Positions 11,434 through 24,000 of a DNA stretch of 40,532 nucleotides are shown here, in pieces. The notes below the pieces were generated by a model. The model searched no databases and was not told where the DNA came from. It was given only the letters and a program-made list of their open reading frames with translations. A program made the position numbers and the translations under genes. The DNA is from Amphimedon queenslandica (taxonomy: Eukaryota; Porifera; Demospongiae; Haplosclerida; Niphatidae): positions 104,506-145,037 of the forward strand of contig NW_003546342.1 of NCBI RefSeq assembly GCF_000090795.2. Reading direction: 5' to 3'. The stretch's first letter is position 1; each line of letters starts with the position of its first letter.

Positions 11434-12350
11434 ATTTGTGGTGCTTGTCTTTGACTTTTTTTGTAGCATAGCGTAGCATTATTAGTTATATATAGGCCTT
11501 TTTATTGTTAGATCTATGCTGCATTTGTTTTTTAGAAACAAATGAACATTTTGTTTTCCTTTTTGTAATTATTTTGGCAGCTATACTTTTGCTTTAAAAT
11601 TTTGTGGTTACATTCTTTAATAATGATGCCAAACAGACGGATGATCAAACGAATGAAAAAATGGTGTTTATATAGATACATTAGTTCAACCTTCAAGTGG
11701 GAAAGGCTAACAATTAAATTAAATGATACCATCACTGTAAGACTTATTATCATTGTCCCCATCGAGCTACACATGCTTTGTGTAAGTGTTCGCAAATTTA
11801 GCTTTCATGAACAACTCAGTTAAAAAATTAATCTAAAAACATTGAAATTAAATGCCAGGCTATTTTTAAAATTCACATCGGGTAAGCTGCTATTCTTGAA
11901 CCTTTTCAATTGTTTTCTCTAGTTAACAATAAAAGGTATACATATATAGAGTTTGCTATTTTCAATAATTCATGCCATCATTTATAATCATATACTTCTA
12001 CTTTTGTTTGAACCTTCCACTAGCATTTGCATGTTTTTACTTCCATATAGCTATTTAGATCTAAGTGCAATATATTACAACAAATACTAAACAGGCCTAG
12101 ATCTATATACAAAAATAGAGACTCCATCACATCAAAGGAATGGTGAGTCTGCTATCTAATTTACTACATGAATGCAGTTTTACTTTCTGCATGTGCTAGC
12201 TGCTTGTGTGATACTGCCTGCCGGGAATTCTATTTAAACTCAGTTCATTCAATTTTATTCCTTAGTTTAGAGTCTCAGCTCATCATCATCATCTCATTTC
12301 GTCTCAACTTTCTTTCAATTTAGTTTTCCTCAAAGCTGCATCAAAAAGAG
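11434..12350. other. Spacer between copies 2 and 3
   Basis: No gene. The 3' flank of copy 2 (11450-11830) is the sequence also found, decayed, at 740-1340 and 8110-8600. 11860-12180 matches 8990-9300, so the duplicated unit includes the promoter region. Confidence 0.6.
12231..12238 (+). promoter_or_regulatory. TATA-like box TATTTAAA of copy 3
   Basis: CTATTTAAACTCAGTTCATT, 112 bp between box and ATG, same leader as copy 2. Confidence 0.5.
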
Positions 12351-14395
12351 ATGCTTTCAACTGCTGCTGCTGCAGTTTTTTTATTGTGCCTCACTGCTCA
12401 TCAATGCGCAGCTCAAAGTTCAAACTGCGCACCTCTAGCAAATTCTGGTGACTGCAGTTTCTATGATTGTTTGAGTACCAAATTCCAGTGCACTGCTAAT
12501 GATTATCCTCTTGCTTATGGCAAAAAGTATTGTCTGAAGTATGCCAGCAGATCAAGTTGCTTCACGACAGGAGTAAGTACACAGTTTACACCTCATTTAA
12601 GTTATCTATTACTACTACATCAAACTATTTCCAATTGCATACCCTGGGCAGTGCATGCATGGGCACTAGCTTGGTTTTATTCAATTGCTCCCTGTCAGCA
12701 ATCTTGATTGTCAAATTATGTTATGTGTCACTTTATTTTAGGGCCAAGCATGGATTACTAGTGTCCGTAGATGTTTGATGCAGTCTATTGTTAACAGTGC
12801 TCTCTATAGTAATGCAAATACTACTTGTGACCAGTTGAAGACATTTGCATTTGAGAGTCATTCTAATTGTCACACTAGCTACGGGTTCTGTACAAATATT
12901 TTTCTATCAAATCAATGTCAGAACCTTGTTTGTATTGGAAATGAAGTATTTACTGATAGAGACTATTGGAGCAAGCAAGCAATAGACCAGGTGAGGGAGT
13001 ATTAGCTTGAGTCTATTATTATTATTTTTTTATAGATTATAAAGACAACTGCTTCATGCCCTTCCCAGATTTCTACATTCCTTCTTGATGCACAGAGTTG
13101 TAATTTGAATAGTCCCAACCATGCTCTTGTATCTGCTATACGTGATTATTTAGGTAGATCTATCTATTATAGTATTTTGTAAATATATTATGGTACTCTT
13201 GTACAGATTGCAATTCAAGGGCTTTTGATTTTGTCATCATATTGGATGCATCTGGAAGCGTTGGGTATTATAACTTTGAGACAATGAAAAACTTTGTTGC
13301 AAACATGCTGTCTAGCTTTACTATTGAACAAAATGGCACTCGTGTTGGAGTCATTCGTTACGCAAGCAGTCCATCAAATGTCATCCCATTGGGTTCCATT
13401 AATACTTATTCACAATTGGCTACTGCTATTAGAGGTATATCATACACTCAAGGAGGCACAAACACTGCTGCAGCATTGAACTTACTAACTACAGCATTTG
13501 CTACTGCTCGTGTTAGTGAAGGTATCCCTCGAGTAGCTGCTGTTTTTACTGATGGAAATTCAAATAGTTATTCAGCAACAGTACAAGCTGCTCAAGCTAT
13601 TCATGATGCTGGGATTCATGTCTATTCCTTTGGTATTGGAAGTGGTATCAGTAATGCTGAATTAGTTGCCATTGCTTCAAATGGTCAACAAGATGTTTTT
13701 ACTATCAGTGGTTTTTCATCTAATACTTTTCAAGCTGTACTGAAACAATTACAAGTGTCAACATGTTCCAGTAAGTCATTTTTAATAATGTAGATATTAA
13801 AAATAATATAATTATACATATATATGATAGCCCCAACAATATCTGAGACTGGGAAAGAGATTGCTGCAACCCTTCCAAAAGGATCATCTCGTTTGTTACA
13901 GTATGAGTTTCCATCAATGGGAATGACACTAAAAGTTAATGTTACACAAGGAAATTTGGTGGTCCATGGATCATTTAGTGTACAAAACCCAAATAATTTG
14001 ACACAAGACTTCTCTGTCATGAGCAATGGCAATGACATTGATCATTTTATTAGCCCAGAATTAATGAGGCAGTCAACTGATAATGGGAATGGTGGTGGAA
14101 GTCGTAAGAGGAGACAGACATCACTACCCACTAATGGTACTGATGCTAATGTGTACTTGTCTATTGTTGGATTGAATGATAACAATACATTTGTATTGAA
14201 TACTACTTTTGGTGATACGGCCAGGAGCCCGAGTGATCCTACTGAAAGCAGTCCAACAACAACTGCCTCTACTGGTAATTGAAGGAATGTATATCAAACT
14301 AAATAATACTTGATCTTTATTCATTAGGTACGAGTGTTCTGGGCTCAATGGTACTTATGATGGTTGCTTTGCTCTGTTTCCTCCTCTTTATATAG
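12351..14395 (+). CDS. vWA GPI-anchored surface protein, array copy 3 (554 aa)
   Basis: Coding exons 12351-12572, 12742-12990, 13036-13153, 13207-13770, 13831-14274, 14328-14395; 555 codons with TAG stop. Order: signal peptide 1-22, cysteine-rich domain to residue 196, vWA (MIDAS DASGS at 210-214, FTDG present), beta-rich module with a basic cleavage motif SRKRRQ at 475-480, then a short Ser/Thr/Pro-rich stretch and a hydrophobic GPI-like tail. Exon 5 is longer than in copies 1 and 2 because of an extra Ser/Pro/Thr segment before the tail. It is a very recent duplicate of copy 2: promoter, exon 1, intron 1 and exons 2-3 are nearly identical. A (TG)n run follows about 30 bp after the stop. Function is inferred as for the other copies: extracellular metal-dependent adhesion or recognition. 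Confidence 0.85.
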
Positions 14396-15088
14396 AATGG
14401 GGTGCCTCCTGGCATCTTTGCCTTGTGTGTGTGTGTGTGTGTGATTGACCACTGACTTATTTTAGTGTAGTTATTAGGCTTTTTATTGCTGCTTATAATA
14501 GTATAAAACAGTAGAAACTCTTTTTACAGTCAAATATATAATTATTGTTGTAATTTAAGAATTTTTAGAAAACTAGCCAAGTGTCATACAGACAAACAAT
14601 GAAACTATAGACCTGACGTAAGTGACGTTAGCCCAAAATCCATGACAGTGCATGTTGAAATGATGTTGTTGAGCCTTATCACCAACAATGGATGTAGATA
14701 TAAGGTAAAACATCACAGTGAATCCTTCTCAGATTCATTATTGTGTTTACAACTTTGATGAACAAACAAAGCAGATTCTTTTTTGAAAGTGAATCACCTT
14801 ATTGTGTTTTCATTCACTTAAGACATATGCTAGATAACAGTTATTTTTGACATTGTCATTAATACATTAACAATAAATTGTAATACATGCAACTCAGGAA
14901 ATGTCACTGTGAAATTTGACCTACAAAGCTCATGCCAATGCAATTAAAAACATCCTGTGTTCACACACAAGTTTGTTAACTATTGATAGTTATGAAAATA
15001 TTTCTAATCTAATATCCGTGCTGAGGTTTGCTCTTCTACTCGAGCTTTTTTACGGCTCTCATTATTAGGTCCTCATGTACTCTTAAAG
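14396..15088. other. Spacer between copies 3 and 4
   Basis: No coding exon or known element recognised. It starts with a (TG)n run at about 14427-14443 and has an AATAAA near 14870. No TATTTAAA box like that of copies 1-3 was found. Confidence 0.5.
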
Positions 15089-17583
15089 ATGCTTCCCGGC
15101 GTCTCTATTTCTGCAGCAGTTCTTACTTTATTGATCTTGACCACTCAATCTACAGCACAAGCTGATAGCTGTTCGTCTCTGGCCAGTGCTGGTAACTGTA
15201 GCTTCTATGATTGCTTGAGTACTAAATTCCAGTGCAATTCCAGTGACTATGTCATTGCTTATGGCAAAAACTATTGTCTGAGATATGCGGGCAAGTCAAG
15301 TTGCTTCACAACATCAGTAAGTTACATTTTCCCTGTTCTAGTGAACACTGAACAAACTGACCAAGTGCATGTGGGTGGTGATAAACCACAACCCAATTCA
15401 TTGAATATATATACTGCCTATCATACATTCTTGGCACAAAACTTGCATCAGTCTGATCATGTGACTTCATAAAAATATTAAGTTAAGGCTATGGCTAATC
15501 ATCACGTGACTAGAACTGCGGGTGGTGGCAAGTTTTCTCGGTGCAAAAGGCTGTACCTAAATAGTTTTACTTTTCTGTGGCCTTATTTTTTAGTTAAAGT
15601 AATGTGACTCTGTTTCTTGTTAAAAGTGTTATCTAATAATTACGTAAACAAATGCCCAATTATAATCTATAGTACACATTTTTGTAATATCACTATCACT
15701 AAGTCATACATAGCAGCCGTACGACGTCATTCCTTTGATGTGGTTTGGTCTGTTTGTAAGACAAGGTGATCCTGTTATTGACTTATTGTCCCTATTTTTC
15801 TATTGATGTACATGCATCTATCATTAGGGCCAGGCATGGATCACTAATGTCCGTAGATGTTTGATGCAGTCTATTGTGAACAGTCCTCTCTATAATGATG
15901 AAAGTACTACTACTTGTGATCAGTTGGAGACGCTTGCAATTGAAAGTCATCCTAAATGTTACACTGATAATGGGTTCTGTACAGATATATTCTTATCACC
16001 TAACTGTCAGAACCTTAATTGTATTGAAAATGAAGTATTTACTAATAGAAGCCTATGGAGTAAACAGGCTATTGACCAGGTAAATCAAAACTAATTAACA
16101 AGTTGGTCTTGATTAGATTTGTTATCTTATCACATAGATTATGAAGACTACTGTGTCATGTCCTTCAAACATTTCTAAGTTCTTGATAGATGCACCAAAG
16201 TGCGGTTTGAATGGCCCTGGCCGTGCTCTTGTATCTGCTACATATGATTACTTAAGTATGTTATAATAGACTATTGCTGTGATAATCATGACCTTTTTAC
16301 TTTTCAGATTGTCATGCAAAGATCTTTGACTTTGTCATTGTACTGGATGCATCAGGAAGCCTTGGCTTTTCTAATTTTCGTAAAATGAGGAACTATGTTG
16401 CAAACATGCTCTCTAATGTGACAATTGGACCAATAGTCACTCGTGTTGGAGTCATTAGATATTCTACCACTCCATCAATTGTTATCCCATTGGGTTCTTA
16501 TGACACTTATTCAGAATTGGCTGCTGCTATTAGGCGCATACCTTACATTGAAGGAGACACGAATACTGCCTCAGCTTTGGATCTGCTACATACAGCATTT
16601 GCTACTGCTCGTGTTAGTGAAGGTGTCCCTCGTGTAGCTGCTGTTATTACTGATGGACGATCGGATGATCCTCCAGCAACAGTAGAAGCTGCTCAAGCTG
16701 TCCATGATGATGGTATCTATGTTTATTCCTTTGGTATTGGGAATGGTATCAGTCATGATGAGTTGGTCTCTGTTGCTTCAAGTGGTGAAGGGAATGTATT
16801 TTACATTAGTAGTTTCTCATCTAGTAACTTTGAAGCGGTTTTGACACAATTACAAGTATCAACATGTGCAAGTAAGTCATTGATTGTTTTTGCTACATTA
16901 TAGTAATCATTCAATGTGCTTATAAGCATGCTTGATGTTCCCTGTATAAATTTTGGGTTCATTTTTTTAGTTATCAGCATTTTATAAACTATCATCTATT
17001 GTATGTTTTCAATTTAATAATTTTTAGCCCCAACATTACTCGAGACTGGAAAGGAGATCGCTGCAACAATACCGAAAGGATCACCTCGCTTGCTAAAATA
17101 TCCGTTTGTAGTAACTGAAGGAATGACACTGAAAGTTAATATTACACAGGGAGACTTAGTTATTCGTGGATCGTTTACCATTCATAATCCAAATGAACTC
17201 ACACAAGATTTCTCTGTCATGAGCAATGGCAATGATATTGATTATTTCATTAGTCCAGAATTACTGATGCAGTCGACTAATAATGACAATAATGATGGAC
17301 ATCGTACTAACAGGCAGGCACCAATAGCCACTAATGCTACTGGTGCTAATGTGTACTTGTCTATTGTTGGATTGAATGATAACAATACATTTGTATTGAA
17401 TACTACTTTTGGTGATACTACTGAGAGCTTTCCTTCTCTTCCACCAACTGAAACAGGTAAAATTTTAATATTTTAAAATCTTTATAAAGTTTTTCTTTAA
17501 TAGTGAGTTCGATGGCTATAAATGCTCTTGATTCTATGCTACTGGTGATGGCAGTCTTACTCTCTTTCCTTCTCTTTTCATAG
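15089..17583 (+). CDS. vWA GPI-anchored surface protein, array copy 4, furin motif degraded (556 aa)
   Basis: Coding exons 15089-15316, 15828-16079, 16138-16255, 16308-16871, 17028-17456, 17504-17583; 557 codons with TAG stop. Signal peptide 1-24; cysteine-rich domain to 199; vWA from 200 with MIDAS DASGS at 213-217 and ITDG replacing FTDG, so the metal site is still complete. The beta-rich module keeps the NPNELTQDFSVMSNGNDIDY core, but the polybasic motif of the other copies is replaced by HRTNRQ (479-484), which leaves only a minimal R-x-x-R. The C-terminal exon is a different, longer hydrophobic tail ending in LLFS, still GPI-like. No TATTTAAAC box is seen upstream, unlike copies 1-3. The N-terminal and vWA sequences are clearly more diverged than copies 1-3 are from each other. 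Confidence 0.84.
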
Positions 17584-18152
17584 ATTGTCAGTTACATTTT
17601 CCAAACCACAAATTTATCACATTATCATTATTATTGTATTTTTGTGTACGTGTATTTTAATTCTGACTATTTGGTAACAATTCAATGATTGTTAATTGAT
17701 ATTATTTTGATCATAAATCAGGGCGTGGCAAGAAGGCGGAGTCAAATCAGATTCATTTACCTATAGATAGTTGAGTAAAGGAAATGATTTACTCTAATGC
17801 CTGTTTTCATATTATCAATCTGTGACTCTCAAATCATTGATGAGCTATATATTGAGTTACTTCATGTACTGTTCTACAAGTAACCGAGTATACTTGTAGT
17901 CTGCACTCTAACCTCCTTTCTTTCATGAAATTTTAGTTGCCTGTGAGTTAACTCAGTGCGGATTTTGTTTATCACTTTATCACATGCACGGCACTATTCA
18001 TCGCCTTCTTTAGCTCCTGGGGACCCTGCATTTCTATCTCTGAATTCTGTTAATTAGTCCGACATGTTGTGAATATCTAAGCATAGTGGTGTGATCCCGC
18101 CGGGCTAAGTCTGCAGGACAGCTAGATCCCTTGCAAACAGTAGTGGAAAAAA
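17584..18152. other. Spacer between copies 4 and 5
   Basis: Nothing recognised apart from the presumed promoter and 5' UTR of copy 5. It is unlike the other spacers of the array. Confidence 0.45.
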
Positions 18153-20796
18153 ATGATGTCTCTGAGTTCCAGCTTATTTGTTGTAGCTGTTGCAGCACTG
18201 CTGTGCCAGCTAGTTGTTGAATGTAAAGCTCAGGATGACTGCAGAACACTGGCTTATAATGGTGACTGTGACTTTTATGATTGTCTTAGTACCAGATTCC
18301 AGTGTACCGGAGCTGATTATCCTATCTCTTATGGCAAACGGTACTGCGAGCGATTTGAAACCCACAAGAGTTGCTTCACAGCAAATGTAGGTAGCTATAA
18401 ATATAAAACATCTATAAACTTACTATTTTTTATTTTAACAGGGACAAGCATGGATAAATAATGTTCGCTCATGTCTGATGCGTGCTATTATTGACAGTGA
18501 TTTTTACAATAGTACAAGTATTACTTGTGATCAGCTGCAGACATTTGCATTTGAAAGTCATCCTCAATGTTATGCTAATAATCGATTTTGTGATGATATA
18601 CTTGTGTCACCAAGCTGTCAAAACCTAGGTTGTCTAGCAACTAAAGTTTTTGTATGGAGGGATTTTTTTAATAGGCTTGCATTTGAACAGGTAATATTAA
18701 CATGTAGATCTAGCTGTATTTGTCCATAATTGGGCATTTGTGATTAAAAAATTTTGTAAAATATATATATCAGTAAACAAAAATTATGGCTTTAAAATTT
18801 TTAATGCAACCCATAGTGTTAGCTAATCTGGCTGTGAAATTTATATGCTGTAAAAATGAAATATGCACATCACTATTAATTGCCTTAGTTTGGTTAAGTA
18901 TTTTCCCTATTTTCTGCTTGATTTTGCCTAGCAGCATTTGCTGAAGAATGATGCAAATAATAATGAAAATCTATTTGCCTTCCATGCAAGCATAGTAGAT
19001 CTATGTTGCTAACAAATTTAGCATGGTGGAGGTGGCAGTGTCAGATAAATAGAGTAGTCTTAATGGAAGGGGCTGGCCCCAAGACTAGAGTAGTCTAAAA
19101 ACTCAGTCAGTGAAACTATTTGATATCTAACTCTACAACTACTATAGGGATTATATGGTATGATTTCAAAGCTAATATTATATGGCTCCAAATTTTTGTC
19201 AGTCAAAAATTTTTTTGTCAACTTCATTGGGCATTTTTACTTGACAAATTTTTGACCAATAAAATTTTTGCTTCACATGAGTAGCATGTGAAATTATTAA
19301 AAAAATAACAAAAATGTTAATATCGATAAAAATTAATTTTAGCAAGAAATTAAGATTATGAAAAAAAATTTTGACTAAAAAAAAATTGGAGCTATATGGT
19401 AAAAATTATGTATTTAACTATCAATTGATGCATTTTTAGGTCTACAAAACAGTTCAGTATTGTAATGCTGCTCAGTTTTTTGCTATTCTACCATCCTGTG
19501 CAACAGAGGGTGATACACAAGCTCTGATCGAAGCCATAAGTGATCTTTTAAGTAAAAATATTTACTATAAAAGTACTAACATTAAATGAATTGTATATAG
19601 ATTGCAATGCAGCTGGATTAGATATGATTTTTGTACTTGATTCTTCTGGAAGCATTGGAAGTGCGAATTTTGCAAGTTTAAAAAACTTTGTAATAAACAT
19701 GCTGTCTAACTTTACCATTGGACCAGATGACACTCGTGTTGGAGTCATTCGTTACTCTACTTCAGCATCGATTGTTATTCCTTTAGGCAGCTCTGGCACT
19801 TTTTCTGAATTGTCAACTCGTGTCAGTAACATCATATATACTGGTGGTAATACATTCACAGATAAGGCTCTCACACTCCTATTATCAGCATTTGACACAA
19901 CACGTATTGATGAGGGAGTACCTCGTGTTGCTATTGTTTTTACAGATGGAGCGTCAAATAACCGTAATCTAACAAAAGCAGCTGCTAGTGCTGTCCGTAA
20001 TGCTGGGATACACACATATTCTTTTGGTATCGGTAGTGGCATCAATTCCGCTGAATTAAATTACATTGCCTCGGGGCCAAATTTTGTTTTTTACATATCC
20101 AGTTTCTCATATGCTGATTTCCAAACTGTCCTTCAACCACTTCGTACCAGGACATGTTTAAGTAAATTTTAAATCACAATAGATATAACATATATTTTAT
20201 TGATATTTTTTTATTATCTAGCTACACCTCTTCTAACTATTGGAAATTTGATTGAAGGGACCATTGGACGAAGAGCACTTCGCTACATTACTTATCTCTT
20301 TCCTCGTCATTTAGGATTGACCATAAAAATGCTTGTAACACTTGGGGATGTGATTGTCCGTGGATCTTTTAGCGTTCAAAATCCATCAGAGCTAACACAG
20401 GATTTTGCTGTCACAAGTGATGGATCTGACATTGACTATTTTGTTAGTCCAGAATTGTTTGAGAACTCAACTACTGTCACTGATGGTAGTCCACAGCGCC
20501 GAAAGAGACAAGCACCTACTAACGTTACAATTAGTAATCTTTACCTGACCATAATTGGAGTTGACGACAACAACACGTTTTCTTTAAATACTACCTATGG
20601 TGATACTACTGATGGTGTTCCAACTGAAGTTCCAACTGAAGTTCCAACTGAAGTTCCAACTGATGGAGGTAAGTATATATAGCCTATAATAGTATGGGTA
20701 CTTTGAAATAATTTTCTCTATCATTCAGGTCCAACTGGCTTGGCTTCTGCACTGTTAGTATTTGCTGCATTGCTGTGCTTTTTGCTGCTAAATTAG
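18153..20796 (+). CDS. vWA GPI-anchored surface protein, array copy 5, most diverged (556 aa)
   Basis: Coding exons 18153-18386, 18442-18690, 19440-19551, 19601-20161, 20222-20668, 20729-20796; 557 codons with TAG stop. The first donor is set at 18387 because only that choice keeps phase 0 into exon 2. The signal peptide is followed by the conserved CDFYDCL, SCFT and GQAW motifs. Exon 3 is strongly diverged but keeps two cysteines. The vWA MIDAS is DSSGS (212-216) with FTDG. The beta-rich module has RRKRQ (478-482) and then four tandem VPT(E/D) repeats (518-533) that form a short stalk before the GPI-like tail ending LLLN. Intron 2 is expanded to 749 bp and contains a palindromic element. It is the last gene of the array; the DOMON-b561 gene starts 238 bp after its stop. 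Confidence 0.83.
19179..19398. mobile_element. Palindromic element (TATATGGCTCCAAATTTTT ends) in intron 2 of copy 5
   Basis: The left end TATATGGCTCCAAATTTTT is inverted at the right as AAAAATTGGAGCTATATGG; the interior is AT-rich with TTGACAAATTTTTGACC motifs. A relative lies at 26019-26201. Confidence 0.6.
20617..20664 (+). repeat. Four 12-bp coding repeats (VPTE) in copy 5
   Basis: GTTCCAACTGAA repeated four times in frame (the last ends GAT), giving a short Pro/Thr/Glu stalk just before the GPI-like tail; absent from copies 1-4. Confidence 0.9.
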
Positions 20797-21034
20797 ATAC
20801 CTTTCTGCTGCTAAATTAGATACCTTCTGCTGTTTTCTACTTGAATTGACAATGCTGCTGATTATGCTAATTTTTTAAAACAATTATTACATAGGTTTAG
20901 CAATAGGCACATTTATCCATGCTGTTTTTTTTAAATTCCTGTTGTAACAGATCTCTTAAATTACATTCATAGGGATTTCATTGGGTGTGGTTCATACTTT
21001 TATAACCAAATCTAGGTCTTACTGGTCTAGCATT

Positions 21035-24000
21035 ATGCTCGGCTTTCTATCTTGTCTTCTGTTTTTGGTTGGAATCAGCGATTGCTTAGAAGATGACTCC
21101 AGTAACAATATTACCTGCCCTAATCCACCAGTAAGTGTTGATTTAAAGAGGAGAGTGAGAAAGGAAATTTACTCTAGTTCGTACTGTCAAGAGTAGTGCC
21201 GCTATGATAGTTAGTTTACTTTCATTATAGGCAGATAATGCTACATATCCTCTACAGTTTGGTAGTATGACTGGTAGCTATTACTTTGCTGCTAGGATCA
21301 ATTCTGACAATGAAGACTTTATCGATTTTAAATTATCAGGTCAAGCAAAAGGATGGGTAGCAGTGGGATTTTCTGCTACCAGAGCAATGGTGAGAGAGAG
21401 AAGAGAAGAGAAGGAGAATGAGGAAGAGAGAAATGAAAGCTGGACGATTCTTATGAAAAGTTTCATTTAATCCATTATCAGGCTTGTACGGAGGGTTGTG
21501 AAAGGGGAGTCACCAAATTGATGGTGCGCTAAGCACACCACAAAATTTTGGAATTAATTTTGATGCTTTTCTATGCTTAAAAGGACTCATTTTATACTCC
21601 AAATGAGGGGTTTGGATGTACCTATGAGCCCCCTCCTTGTGTATGGTCCTGATTATATGGTCATGGACACTCAAAAAATGTATCCATTACAAAAAGCTAA
21701 TATTTTTAAATTTCGCTTGGAATTTCATTACTATTTCTGACACCCTCTTATAGTTTTAGCACATTTGCATGATTAGTAATTAATATTAATGATTTTGTGT
21801 CAAATAAAATTAAAAATATAACATGACACTTATACCATACTCTATTTCTCTCATTATATAGTCTGCAAATGACGTGTTTGGTTGTAAGAAAGACTCAAGT
21901 GGTTCCACAGTTTATGCCCTCGATACATGGAATCCAACAAAGCACTATGCTTCCAATGTACTCGATGGCAGTCAAAATGGTGTATGCCAGTACCACACTG
22001 AGTACACCAATGGACGGATCAATTGTGTGTAAGCGCCGAGTTAATGCATTATAGTGATTGTAGTATGAACTCAATCAAATGTGTGTTAGTAACGTGTTAA
22101 GTACATTTCTTATTACTTTTCTGGTATAATTTGATGCTATTGTTTTTATTATACAACCATTATGTACCCTGCCAAGATACACACACATATACTATGACTT
22201 CCTTTACTATTGTACTATTGTATTCTTTTGTGTAGATTCAGTCATTACATTCATGTCATTAATGAAGGCCAGGACTATGACTTGAACCAGTCCCTTTATC
22301 GAATATACTCAGCACTCAGTGATAAAGGAGGTAATGAATATTAATATTAAATCCATCAGAATAATAATAGAAATTTTTGAAAATATAGCCGGAAGACGGA
22401 TATTTTTATATTTTGTTAATCAGTCAAAATTATACATGTAGGTGTCGACCATATAAAATTTTGTATTTCTGTGTAAATATTAATATCACAAATTACGGAA
22501 CCCATAAAAAATAAACTCTGTATACAGTTATACTCTAGTAGATTTTGCCAATAATACTTGGCTATTAAGCAATATATCTATGTATATAGGGCCACATTTG
22601 GAGCATCTTCATAAACACTCTTTCACTCCTAGCATGACATCAAAGAAATCAAATATAATTGATGACATTAATAACAATGGCACTAGTGGAACACCAATCT
22701 GGCCTAGGAAAATCCTCCTTAAATGTCATGGTAAGCATTAATTGTACATTTACCGTATAGCGGGTAATTTTGGAGGGGATTAAATTTGGCAAATTTGGGG
22801 TTTTGATAGCCATTCGCCAAAATAAAAATCTGCCATTTTGAGCTATTATATGCATGCTCAATGGCACATGGCCACAATTTCGCCAAATTAAAATCTGCCA
22901 ATCACCAAAATTTAGCAATTCGCCAAAATTTAGCCCCTCCAAATGTACCCGCTATACGATATTTCCCTTACTACCACTTCCTTACTGTGTATAGGTATAT
23001 TCATGATAACATCGTGGCTATTACTAGCTACATCAGGTATATTCTTTGCTGCCTGGATGAAACCAGTACTGCCTAATGGAGAATGGTTCATAGCTCATCG
23101 GATACTAATGATAGTGTCACTCTTTGTTGGTATGCTAGGATTCATGCTACCATTCATTGCTAACGCTCAGTATGTGGTACCAGGATTCCTCTATTTTTCT
23201 GTAAGTTGCTATAATCTAGTGATCATGTACATGTACACATTAAAGGCCTCCATACACTAGGCAACATATTGCTTGTAATATTTGTGGTTACTTTGATCCT
23301 GAAATAGAACAACCTTCTATTTCTGGCAACATGTTGCTTACAAGATCAAAGTAACCACAAATGTTGCCAGCAACATGTTGCCTAGTGTATGGTATGCGTG
23401 GCTTAAGGTCTGGTTTCCATATAGCCATACAAAAGCCTTACAACACTGTTGCAACAATCGTGGAGATAGAAATCAGGTCTATCTCTACAACAATTGTATG
23501 CTAACCACAGAATCCATACAACAGCCACAACTACCAGGTATATAGAGAGCAGGCTTAAAACATACACTTAGCAACTTTCTTGTGGTCAGACCTTTGATGT
23601 GGTTGGCAGAAAGTGGAGAGAGACTCCAACATGCTGCCTGACCACATCAAATGTACTGGCTAAACCTTCATTTGTTTAACACACATGTACAATATACTAG
23701 TATAATGCACACACAAATGAGACATATTTAAGATTATTACATAATGTATAACCAGTGTATGTGTTTTGTAGGGACTTACGGCAGCTCATTTTGTTATTGG
23801 AGTTATTGTCATGACTCTCCAAATAGCAAATGTAAGTATAATAGTCCTTGACGACAAATTTCTTGATGTGTTTTTAATGTGTTAACATGCCAAGTTTTGA
23901 TATTTTAATGTACGTAATTCAGTGACTATTAAAGTACTTAATATTATTATTTTCTTAATAGCCCATTATAGCTCTATGTAGATGCAAGCCTGATAGTAAA

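Noticed and set aside
1-20796. Sponge aggregation-factor genes
   Set aside because: They are also clustered and can hold vWA domains, but no Calx-beta, vWD or Wreath-type region is seen here and the proteins are short with GPI-like tails.
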